Shown one piece after another: positions 13,101-25,100 of a stretch of DNA of 64,000 bases. Numbering within the stretch: the stretch's first letter is position 1; each line of letters opens with the position of its first letter. The stretch is taken from positions 34,107,537 through 34,171,536 of the forward strand of contig NC_064440.1 of the NCBI RefSeq assembly GCF_023343835.1, read 5' to 3'. The position numbers were made by a program, and so were the translations under genes. The stretch is from Lagopus muta (Eukaryota; Chordata; Aves; Galliformes; Phasianidae). The notes under the pieces were generated by a model that ran no database searches, was not told where the DNA came from, and saw only the letters and a list, made by a program, of their open reading frames with translations.

Positions 13101-16100
13101 GGCACTGGTGCCTCCTGCTGCAGGATTTGCTTCCTCTTCCCTGCATCGTCTCACCTCCAAATGCTTCTACAATTCCACAGGCTCCTTCTTGCTGCTGTGA
13201 AATCAGGCTGGTGGCCGCTTCCCATGCCAGACCAGGCAGCATACTTGGGTCAAAGCATAAATGATAATAACATACAGATTAACACTCACTGATTGTGGCA
13301 AATCTCTCCACAATTTCCACACTCATTCTTATTTTACAAAATTAACAAATAAGAACTGTTCTCCCCTGCCCTTCGTGCAGCCATAAAGCAGCTTCCCGAG
13401 CCCTGACACCCCCTGCCCTTGCCATGTGTCCTATGTTAACCTATGCTGTTCTGCACCTCCAGGGTACCAAGGGTGCACTCGGCCAGCCAGGGCCAGCTGG
13501 AGAACAAGGCATGAGAGGACCACAGGTCAGTGAGAGAAGGCAAAACGTACATCCTGCGGCAGCGTGCTGTTGCATTACCCCTTCCCAGGGCTTGGGCAGC
13601 GAGGTCTGGTGGGTTGGTGTGCAGTTCCCAAGGCATGATGTATTCAGAAGCCATCTCTTGGGTGCTGAGGAGTTTGGTTTCTCTCCCAGTCTCTGCTTGT
13701 GCTGGTGTGTCTCTCTCCCCACGCGTGTTGACGTATCTCTCCCTTCTTCTGCACAGGGCCCACCTGGCCAGATTGGCACTCCAGGCATCAGAGGAGAGCA
13801 AGGCGTCCCTGGACCCAGGGTGAGTCCTTCTGCCCATTCTCAGCCAGGGACCAGCAGGGCTCAGCCTGGACATCCCACTGAATTTCCTACAGTGCTTTGA
13901 GGGGCACCAGCCCTAGCGGTTGACCCGTGATTCCTACGGCCACGCAGGTTGTATTGACACACTGCCAATGCGCCTCTCCTTTCTGTTCCAGGCTGGTGGT
14001 GGGCAACCAGGAGCACCAGGAGAAAGGGGCAGGATTGGCCCGCTGGGACGAAAGGTATGTCTTCATGAGCTCTGGGAATCAGAACCAAAACAGCTACGAG
14101 GAGCATCGGAATTTAAATAATACTGGAGGTGAACCTCTTGGGGCAAAAGTAACTCATCTTTGTTGGTTTGTGCGGTGCAGACATGACTCTGCTGCAAAAA
14201 CCACTGGTTCGTGAGAAGAAACCAGTGATGGAAGGGTATATGATTAAACAGATGCTCCTTTTTTCAGGGTGAGCCTGGAAATCCTGGGCCCAGGGGACCG
14301 AATGGACAGCAAGGCCCACGAGGAGAGATGGTAAGTGTGGTCATGGACCAGCTACAGGCTTTCAAAGCAGAGAGTTTAGCTTGCCTGTGGACTTTTTACT
14401 CTCCAAAGCACAATATTAGAGAGGGCAATCAGCCTCATGCCTTCCAGGCATGAGTGTAGTTTTACACCTTGTGTATGTGTGCTAAGCAGACTTAATTCAT
14501 TCTTGTTGTTTAAACAGCACTTTTTTGTACTACTTTTCTAAAAACTAATTTTCCAGGGCTTGTGGCATTGGTGTTTTTTCTCTATCGATACCACAGGCTC
14601 TGTGAACCTTAAGATATTCAAGCAAGACTGAGTATTAATGCCATTTGTTTTCCAATTTTAGGGTGATGACGGACGAGATGGAATTGGTGGCCCAGGTCCT
14701 AAAGGCAGAAAGGTATGTGTGCTCAACACAGCTGCCTACCAACACGAGTTAGAAAGGACAAGGAAGAGCAGTCAGACCTCAAAAAGAGTTGGCTCTTCTC
14801 TTTTTGTTAACTGCATGAGGAGCAGAATTGCAAGCTGAATTTGCAGTCTCTCCCACCTTTTCCTCCATCATTTAAATGTGTTGTTATTTACCCATCTACA
14901 GAAACAGGATCATTTTCTAAAACCCTATTTTCAAACAATACTTCATATATTTTTTTTTTCCAGGGAGAACGTGGCTTCGTTGGCTACCCAGGACCCAAGG
15001 TACAACGCAGCCCATGAACTATGGGTTCATTTTCCAATCAGCGTAGCCACGACCTAAAGATCTGTGCAGATCGTGAGCTACGGTTTCTGTTTGTCCCCAT
15101 CCAGGGCGGACCTGGTGACCGTGGTGGTGCTGGAGGCCCCGGACCTAAAGGAAACAGAGGCCGCAGAGTGAGTATTCATTTGATGCAGTTTTTCCCCTAT
15201 GCAAGAACATCCTGGAAGACGTGCCCGTCTCCTCTAAGGGTTGACTCATGCTTCTGGGATTCCTCCAGCAGACACTCACAGAGAGGACTTCTCTTTCTAG
15301 GGAAACGCTGGAAATCCTGGCATACCTGGTCAGAAGGGAGAGATTGGATACCCTGGTCCATCTGTAAGTGTTCGTTGCACCCCAATAGTCTCCTCATTGC
15401 CTGCATGAGAAACGTGACAGTCCCTATGTGTGCCAGGGGTTGGAGAATATGCCTATCAAAGTTACATATTGCACTCAATTATTTTTATTACTTTCATTAA
15501 CAGGGACTTAAAGGTGACAAAGGACCATCCATCAGTGTAAGTATAGCATCATTCGAGCCTTATTTTGAGACACTGTTTTGTTGGCTCTGTCATGTTTATT
15601 TGCTCTTTCTGACTCTCTCTCCTCCTGTTTCCTAAAGCAATGTGCCCTTGTGCAGAACATCAAAGATAAATGCCGTGAGTACCTCAGTGCTTTGCTAATT
15701 CCCCACTGCTACCCTTGTATGCCAGTCACATCAAACGAATGGCACTGACTGAACTGCTTTTTTTTCCCCCCCTCATCTTTTTCACAGCTTGCTGCTATGG
15801 TAAGTTACATTCAGTCCTTTACATCCTGATGTTGTCGCGTGCAAGAACTGTTGTTTTCCCCACACGTGTGGTACGAATGATTGACTTCCACTGAGCAGGT
15901 GGTTCTTGCACCCTGACAACTGCCTGAGGCACAGCTTTTTTCCCAACCCGTGTTTTTGGCAGGTCCCAAGGAATGCCCTGTCTTCCCAACCGAGCTGGCC
16001 TTCGCTATTGACACCTCCTCAGGTGTCGGGAGGGATGTCTTCAACAGGATGAAGCAAACGGTGCTCAGAGTGGTCAGCAACTTAACCATCGCTGAGAGCA

Positions 16101-19100
16101 ACTGCCCTCGAGGTGCCCGCGTGGCCCTGGTCACCTACAACAATGAGGTCACCACGGAGATCCGCTTTGCTGATGCCAGGAAGAAATCGAGCCTCCTCCA
16201 GCAGATCCAAAACTTCCAGGCAACCCTGACCACAAAGCCACGCAGCCTGGAGACTGCCATGTCCTTTGTGGCCAGGAACACCTTCAAACGTGCCCGAAGT
16301 GGGTTCCTCATGAGGAAGGTGGCTGTCTTTTTCAGCAACGGGGAGACGAGAGCCTCCCCGCAGCTCAACGATGCCGTGCTGAAGCTCTATGACGCTGGGG
16401 TCACTCCTGTGTTCCTCACCAGCAGGCAGGATGCGGTTCTTGAAAGAGCTCTGGAGGTTGGGGCTGTTCACCCTTTCTTTCCTTTTCTCCTCCTGACCTC
16501 AGTTCAGTTCATTGGGAGATTGATGGCATGTTTCTCTTGGCTCTTCCAGCCACTGGTTGGCTTCTGTAGGCCTTTCAAGTGCTTAGTGCTGAGAAGCACT
16601 GCTATGCAAACTCATCCAGCATGTCTGTTAGAGAAATCTGAGATGCATGCTGCAAAACTCTAGCGATGTTGTGATGAGTTGTTTCCCAGACCACAGCTCC
16701 CACATGCTTGGTGTGGTATGAAGATCACCTCTGCAGAGAGAAGGAAAGACAGAAAAATCAATGGGGGAGGGGGGAATGCAGAATTATAGTAGCATCCTTA
16801 CTAGAGGGAGAGCTGAGGTATATACATTTAAAGCAGGAAAAAGAGTCCTAACTGAGCATGCTAAACACTGTGGTTGACCCTTTTCATGACTAAACTAGTC
16901 CCACTGATATCAGGTATACTAGGCTCCTCCAGATAGGACACACCAATACCAGCATTCTGTGCAGGGAATCCCATAGAGTCGGCCACGAGGTTGCCTTCCC
17001 TACTTTCCGTTGAAAATAACAGAAGGCAGCAATGCTAACATCACGTTTTTGTTTTGTTTTGTTTTTTTGCCTCCACCCAGATCAACAACACAGCAGTTGG
17101 ACATGCGATCGTCCTTCCAACCAGCGGCAGCCAGCTGAACGACACCATCCGCAGGCTCTTGACTTGTCATGTTTGTCTGGGTAAAGCATCCAAATTCCCT
17201 TCTAGACTGTGCCAGATCCTTCTGGTTGCACAGCAGTTGGTTGTCAGTGGTACAGAAGGGAAGCCCAGCTAAGAGCCAGCTCGTTTGCTGCTGAAGACAA
17301 GGGATCCCTGTTTAGGCTGAGCACATTTGCATTGTGACTAAGGCTCACTGTTCATTAGGGGTGTTCTCCAAGTTGTAAATGGAAGCCTCTGTTTTTCAGC
17401 TGATATCTCTATCATATGATAGAGACTTTCAGCAGTGATAAGGGAGGCTTATCTTCAGCTCCTGCAGGTGATTAATCTGCTGTATTTCTGCCCTAGATGT
17501 GTGTGAACCTGATCCCATCTGTGGTTACGGCAGTCAAAGACCTGTATTCAGAGACAGAAGGGCAGCCCCGACAGATGTAGACACTGACATGGCCTTCATC
17601 ATGGACAGCTCAGCCTCCACCACACCTCTGCAGTTCAATGAGATGAAGAAGTACATTTCCCACCTCATAAGCAACATGGAAATCAGCTCTGAGCCAAAAA
17701 TATCTCAGCACCATGCAAGAGTGGCAGTTCTCCAGCAAGCTCCTTATGAACACGAAACCAACTCAAGCTTCCCACCAGTGAAAACAGAGTTTTCATTAAC
17801 TGATTATGGATCCAAACAGAAGATCATTAATTACTTGCACAACCAAATGACTCAGCTGTACGGCACAATGGCTATGGGAAGTGCAGTTGAACACACAGTG
17901 GCTCATATTTTCGAAAGCGCACCAAACCCTCGGGATCTCAAAGTCATAGTTCTCATGATAACTGGAAAAATGGAAAAACAAGAACTCGAGGACTTGCGGG
18001 AGGCTGTAATTGATGCAAAATGCAAAGGATACTTGTTTGTTATCTTGGGCATTGGCAGAAACGTGGATGTCAAGAATATCTATAGCCTAGCTAGTGAGCC
18101 GAATGACGTGTTCTTCAAATTGGTCTCTAAACCCGGAGAGCTCCACGAAGAACCCTTGCTACGCTTTGGCAGACTGCTGCCATCTTTTATCAGAAGTAAG
18201 TATAACATCCAGCAGCCAACGTGGAAGGGGCAACACCTGACCTCAGTGGGAATAATCTGGCAGATTGTGCCTGCCTGCTGGGCAGTCTCTGTCATGACCG
18301 TCTAACTGGGCAGTAGTACCACTGAAGAAGTAACCTTGTTTTATATGTTCTATAACTTTGGGTGTTTTGTTACTGCCTGTAGGTCTGTCCAGTTGTCTCT
18401 GTCTTTGTTTTGGGGTCCTTTCGGGCAACCCACCCCACGCACGTTTTTGATCACAGAATGGCCTGGGTTGAAAAGGACCACAATGCTCATCTAGTTTCAA
18501 CCCCCTGCTGTGTGCAGGGTCACCAACCAGCAGACCAGGCTGCCCAGAGCCACATCCAGCCTGGCCTTGAATGCCTGCAAGGATGGGGCATCCACAGCCT
18601 CCTTAGGATCCACCCAGTAGAGTCTGTGTGTGCATCTAGCTTGGCTTGGCCTCTCCAAGCTCACCTTGAAGACCTAACCTAATTGTGCCTGGCACGCTAG
18701 CTGATCTGCAATGCGTCCCATTGGGTCTGGTTGTGCTGAGGCTCTGAATTGCAGCTCATCTTGCAGTAAAATAATAAGCCAACATGTACACATCTTCCCA
18801 GACAAATAAATGTTTAGTTTTTCTCATTTTGATTTTTTCCATCCACTGCTTATAGGGATCCTGGAAACTTCCAACCACACTTCTAGTATTTTACTGAGAA
18901 GTGCTTTGCTATGAGAGCACTGTTTACATGTGACTAAAACATACAACCATCTAGTATCTTGCAGTTACTGCTTTTTGTATGTTGGAATAACAAGTCTCTC
19001 CGCTCAGGATGCTGCACTAAACATCAAAAGATAGTCCATAGCTTTTAACAAGAAAAGAGAAAAGCTTTTTAAATCAAGAAGAAATACACATAATACAGTG

Positions 19101-22100
19101 TTGGTAGGTAACAACCACCTTCAACAACAGTGTTTAATGCTGATCTCCCTCCATCTCTAGGTGACTTTGCTTTCTACCTATCTCCAGAAATAAGGAAACA
19201 GTGCAAGTGGCTTCAGGGTGATCAAACACCCAAGAGCCCTGGGCATACTGGACAAAAAGCAGTGTAAGTAGACCTCCAAAATTCTGTTTCTATAGTATTT
19301 GGGAAAATGATGAATATGAAAAATGGACATATGAACTGCTTTATTGCTCTGATAGATATGCAGCCCCCAATGCAACCGTAACCCAAACCATAAGCACCAC
19401 CACCACGCTAAGCACCACCATCAAGCCTGCTGCAAGCACCAGTGCCCACGCCAGGACCACCACTGCCAGCACCACGGCCCAGACCAGAGCCACTGAGAGG
19501 CCCACAGAGAGCACTACTGTCCAGGTGAACGCTACTGTACAGAGCCAAGGAAGCACTGCTGCCAACACAAAAGCCACCAGCCGCACCACAGCGAGCACCA
19601 CGGCTGCAGCAGCGAGCGGCAGGAGAAGACAAGGTGGTATGTAAAAGGCTGTCCTCATGCCTCATGTCACTTTCTTGTCTGGGTTTCTCTGTGCTGTAGT
19701 GAGTTAGGGCTTTTTTTCCTTCCCAAGAGGGTCGTCCTAACAGGAAATGTCACTAGGAAGCCAGGTTTTGCTCTTGCAGAAAGACATTAAGAGCAAAGAC
19801 GGAAACTTGTACTGGTTTCTTCTCAGAAAGAGAGGTGCTGCAGTGGAACAGCTGTCCAGGGAGGTGGTGGAGTCACCATCCCTGGAGGTATTCCAGAGCC
19901 ATGGAGATGAGGCACTGAGGGAAGTGGGCAGTAGGCAAGGTGGGGATGCATTCACGGTTGGACTTGGGAATCTTAGAGGTCTTTTCTAACCTGAAAGACT
20001 CCAGGATTTAAGAATGGGACAATCCATCACCCGCTGCCCAGCCCAGGAATATGGTGACAGAGCCACACTCTTTCTAGTGTGGCTCCTCTGCTTTCGGTGT
20101 TTTTATCCCCCGAGCTATGTTTTCCTATTTATGGTGATTCATACAGCAAGTTTGCTTGAGATCTCTGTCAGCTAATATAAATAGCTGAAGTTCATTCATC
20201 ACTGAATCAGTGTGGAGGCCTCGTTGGGAATGATAAAGCTCTTCCATATGAGCACAGAGCATGTAAAGAAGCCTTCCCAAGTGCTCCTGCAGGGGGGTGC
20301 AGGCAGCTCTCTACAAGTAACAAAGAACATCTGTCAAAAGCAAAGCCAGTTGATGAACACATCTCCATGTAATAACAGCATTTGCAAGGTCAATGCTTTC
20401 ATCTGTTTGCAGGAAACAAGATTTTTTGGGTATTTCTTGTTCCACTGTTGCTTCCAAGCAACGTTAAGGCTTCATGCAATGCTCTTCCATAGCAGGAAAA
20501 CCTTTCTCTAACAGCTTCTGTGACTTGCCTAAGGTTACGTTAGGTCTGAGGCAAGCTTTGCTTTAAGATCCTCATCCAGGCCATGAAAAAGAAAGCCTCC
20601 CTGCAGCACGCTGGGGATCAACATGCCATAAGTAGATTCTCACTTCTCTTTGAGACTTTCCAGACCCTCATGTAGTTTCCCTCCCTATTCCCAAACTGCA
20701 GCAAAGATGAATGACATCCAAATCACGGATGTCACCGAGAACAGCGCCAGGCTGCGCTGGGCCAGCCCTGAGCCACACAGCGCCTACGTGTTTGATCTCA
20801 CCATCACCTTAGCACACGACCACTCTCTTGTGCTGAAGCAAAACATCACCGGCACCGAACGTGTCATTGGGGGCCTCAGAAGTGGACAGAAATACCTCGT
20901 CTTCATTACCGGCTACCTGAAATCCCAGCCCAAAGTGACCTACACGGGGACATTCAGCACAAGTGAGTTCATCTCGGTGAAATACCAACATTCATTACTA
21001 TTTTCCCCCCACCTATTTTAAGACGACAGGCACAAAGCATGAAAACAAACACATAAGGAAGGAGGAAAAAAAAAAAACAAAAAAAAAAGTCAATACAAAT
21101 GATCCCAACCCTGGCAACGCTCAGTTGTGTCACTGTCTTCCAGGTATCCTCTGTCCCCATTTATGAAACATTGGAATTCTTTGGCAAATGCAAAGTGACA
21201 CTTCAGAGGTGTTAAACTGACCCAGATTGTGGGAGAACTAAAGCCAGTCCCAGAGGGGTGTTTGTCTCATTGTGCGTGCTGAAGGCTTTGCACAATGGGC
21301 CCTGCTAATGTCCAGACAGTAATTAATAATAAGAGCCAAACAGGGTTGACAGAGAGGCAATTCAGACGAGCCTAATTGCAAAATAAGCAAGAAAAGCTGT
21401 TTCTTTCATAATAATCTTCACAGTCACTATCTGCTCCACATACCACAATATCCAAATGAAGCATTTAGAAAGGGTGAAATGGTGAATTTAGTCTTTTGAG
21501 GCTCAAGCTCCACATACAAAGATCACATGTAAAACTCACCAAACCCTTTGGTATGGCCAAAAGTTGCTGTATAAGAGAAAGCCAACTTTTTCCTTTAGTA
21601 GCTTGGCACAGAGGTGCCTTGGCTCAATGATGTGGCAAAGTCTGTGCCAGTGCCACCAGTTGCTGCCCCTGTCTGTTCTGGCACTTTAGAGCCTCCTCCA
21701 CTGCCTGCAAGGAGCCTTTCTTTTGGTTTGAATGGGTTTGGATCAGGTGTGAAGTCTCTCTAGCTTCACCAGTAATAAACACGCCTACAAAAATGTTGAG
21801 AAAACACCTCAGTTTGGAGAAGTAACATTTGCATGTGTTGACTGAGAGCCTCAGTGCCCAGGGAGGCTTCATTTCCTATAGAAAGCATGAATGGGAACAA
21901 ATTGGGAAGGCAGCAGTGATACCACCTACCTTAACACCAGGTAGCACTGTCTGCCTCACTCAAATCCACTCAAGACATTTCCCTCCAGCCATCAGTTCTT
22001 GTGGCTGCAACCCTCCAGCCCTGGCAAGGAGCATGATGCAACATGAGCCATGGTCTCCTTTCCAACACAAGAGAGATATTCTCCCCTCTGCGCCAGTCCT

Positions 22101-25100
22101 CAATGACTGAATCCCCAGAGGGCTACGAGGCTGTGATGTGGGGAACGTGGGCAGAGCACCACTGTAGCCCTTTGGGCAGCACACAAACAATCCTTGAAGA
22201 CTGCAGGGGAGCAAGAAAAGATCCATCACAGCCTCTTTGTTCCCTTGGATGTTGTCTTATTACTCCCTCTCTAAGCCTAGAGGAGCAAAGTTAAACCAAG
22301 AGACAACTGCTCCTCCAGAGCCTCTGTCCCATCTCATGCTGTGAAGAGTGGCTACTCAGAGCTGTAGCTCCACAGCCACCACCACAGAAAAGCCCAGTCG
22401 TGCAGCACTGCTGCTAACTGAGGAGAGCAATGCGAAGCGCCTTGGCACAGCCAGACAGTTGTGGATGGATTACTCATTGTGTCAGCTGCATCCAATAAAC
22501 ATTTCTGAAACATACATGCTAGGATAAACAGATCCAGGCCTGATTCCTGCAACCTGTGTGTCCCCTGATCCCTCTGCTGAATTTGCTGGCAGTGGGTTTG
22601 TTTAACACCGTGCCTTGGCTCACCAGTATGGCCACGGGTGGTGGGGATCCCCAAGGGTGTTGCTGCAGAACATGGTTGCCCTTGGCTGACTGCTCTTTCT
22701 GTCTTCCCCAGAGACCCCAGCGCAGCCCAAAGTGGCCCTGGCCAACATGATGCTGAACACTGAGCCACTGGAAGTGCCTGAAAATGGTGAGTATTGGTGC
22801 CGGTGGGAGAGATGGGGTGGGAGCTCTGAGAAGGAACCCCACAAAAAGGAAAGCTGCAGAGCTGTTGGTGTGGGTCCAAATGAGGACAATGAAAACGATC
22901 AGGCCAGGCTGAATGGGACCTGGGCAGCCTGATACAGTGGTGGCAACCCTGTCTAAGCAGAGGGGTAGAACTGGGTGACCTTCAAGGGCCACTAAGCCAT
23001 TCTGTGAAGATCCTGACCATTAGCACCAGTCTTTCCCTTGCTCACTGCCAAACATGGACTTCCTTAGAGCAAGCATAGCCCTACTAAGACCAAAGGATCT
23101 TCAAGTCCTTTGCTTTGCAGAGCCAATAGAGCACAGGCTAGATGAAAGCCTTGAGCATAAAGGCCAATACTCTGCATGATGCCTCAGGCCCATGCTGGAT
23201 CCAAAGCTCACTAGAACTACTGAAATCTTTGCAGGAGATTCAAACCAGGCCTAATTTCCATCATAGAGTTAGAAAATGAGCTAAAGCCCAAGAGCTGGCC
23301 ACTCCCCAGGGATACACTGCAACCCATAGCATACCTGGTGCATGTAGACATTGCTGTAAGCATCAAACTGTTTGCTCCTTCTCTCCTGGTTTGCCATAAA
23401 AAACAAGCCTTGGCTCCTTGGTTTAGCACAGCTCCCAACAAGAACTTGACCTGTAGCCAGGGACTACAGAGAAGATAGTGGCAAACACTTGATTAAATTT
23501 AGCTGATTGACAGCTTCCCAACTGTCCTCCCCATTTCTCTACCATCAAGGGCTTATCACAGTAAACCACTAGCAAGCACCCACTCTGCTGATAATCACAT
23601 TAACATATTCTTAGTAATGCTGTTAAATCACTGCAGCTATTACAGTGTTGTCTCAGTGCTTTTGTTGACATCAAGCTCGCTGCATCAGCCCTGCAATGCA
23701 ATCACACTGTAATTGCTGGGCTGTAGCTCTTCCTCTACAGAACTGGAAGGGTCCGTGGCCTTCATAAAGCTGTCACCAACTGTGGATCATCTGACATCTA
23801 AAAGTCATCTCCATATAAGCACTTTTTTTTTTTTAATAAGCCTCTTGCTCACACTGTGGCTCGTTACCTTCATCAGCATCTTGAGGAGGAGGAGGAAGAG
23901 AAGGGTGTTAGGCTCAATGAGCAGCAGGTGGGGGTCTAGGGTGGAGGTCTCAAGGAACATCTCACCTGTGTCTTGATGCATGTCCCATCACTGCTGTGAT
24001 GCTCTGAATGGCTTCTCCTGCTGCATCTGCAAAGTGCCTCCCATGCGTTCCCATTGGCCTCCTGGCACGTCCCCTCCAGGTGACACGAACTCATGCCCTG
24101 GCTTTGCCTAACCCCTCATGTGCCAGCCCTTTGGAGACAAGATATAGTGGATGTGCTGTATGCTCTGCACATCAATGCACATCTCTGAGTCCCAGCTCTT
24201 TTCACGACCCATTTGCAGCAGGTGCCCTAGGATTTATGGCATCTGTCTCTCAGGGGAAAGCCTCTTCTGGAGGCCTTCAAGGATGCTGCTGCTAATCTGA
24301 AGTTTTTCAGCAGGCTGAGGATATTAGAAACAGAGCAGAGCAGTGGGGATGGGTTGTTTAGCTGAGTCTTCCCTAGTTCTCTGCACAGTGGGAAAGACCC
24401 ATACATAAATCTTCCTGCAAACCTTGGAGGAAGCCCCAGATTGTGTTATCCTTATATAGGTAATGCAGCTGCTAGTACTGATGGCCCTTTCTAATAAAAA
24501 GTCTGGGATTTGGGCCTAAGTTATCATTTCTGGACAGGAAAAATACCTATGTATAAGCCCTGAAGACTACCAGATATGGCTTGCCTTTAGAGATAAAATA
24601 AGCACACTTAAAAATTGAAGTTACTGCCAAGACAAAGAACTTTGGAAATAGATATTGAGTAGCTGTGTGAAGGCCCAATCCTGTGCACACCACCCCAGCA
24701 TGGGGTTGGGATGGGTTGAGTTGGTGCTTAGTGAGAAGGGGGAACAGAAATGGTTTATGTGATGTGGAAACACCCCCAGCAGAAGTATGACCCACCCACC
24801 CGCATGGTCTGATCCAACCCTCTTGGCTTCTGATGATTTTAAATGCTTTGGGTTTTATTTATTTTATTTTATTTTTCCCTTTCCTGAATCTCTTTCCTTT
24901 TTTCAGCTTTTAACCCTTCCAGAATCATTTAACCTTTGCACCTTTTGATATGCAGATTTGGCAGACCCTTGCTTGCTGGACTTTGACATGGGCATGCAGT
25001 GCAAGGACTATCAGGTTGTGTGGTTCTTTGACTACAAACACAGGATCTGCAGCCAGGGTTGGTATGGTGGCTGTGGTGGTAATGCCAATAGATTTGAGAC

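Larger units (their letters stand above)
22787..24955 (+). other. COL6A3 intron between linker and K1 exons
   Basis: 2.2 kb of intron with a plus-strand CR1 tail at 22899-23008 and a (TTTTA)n tract at 24857-24877. I saw no further exon. Confidence 0.75.

Noticed and set aside
19634..19646. Donors GTGGTA at 19634 and GTAAAA at 19641 for the C3 exon
   Set aside because: The first is weaker than GTATGT at 19637, though in the same phase. The second gives the wrong phase for the FN3 exon.
19341..19665. Minus-strand Val/Ala/Leu-rich open stretches
   Set aside because: They are the antisense shadow of the Thr-rich C3 exon. ACC/GCA-rich codons read backwards give Val/Gly/Cys runs without stops.
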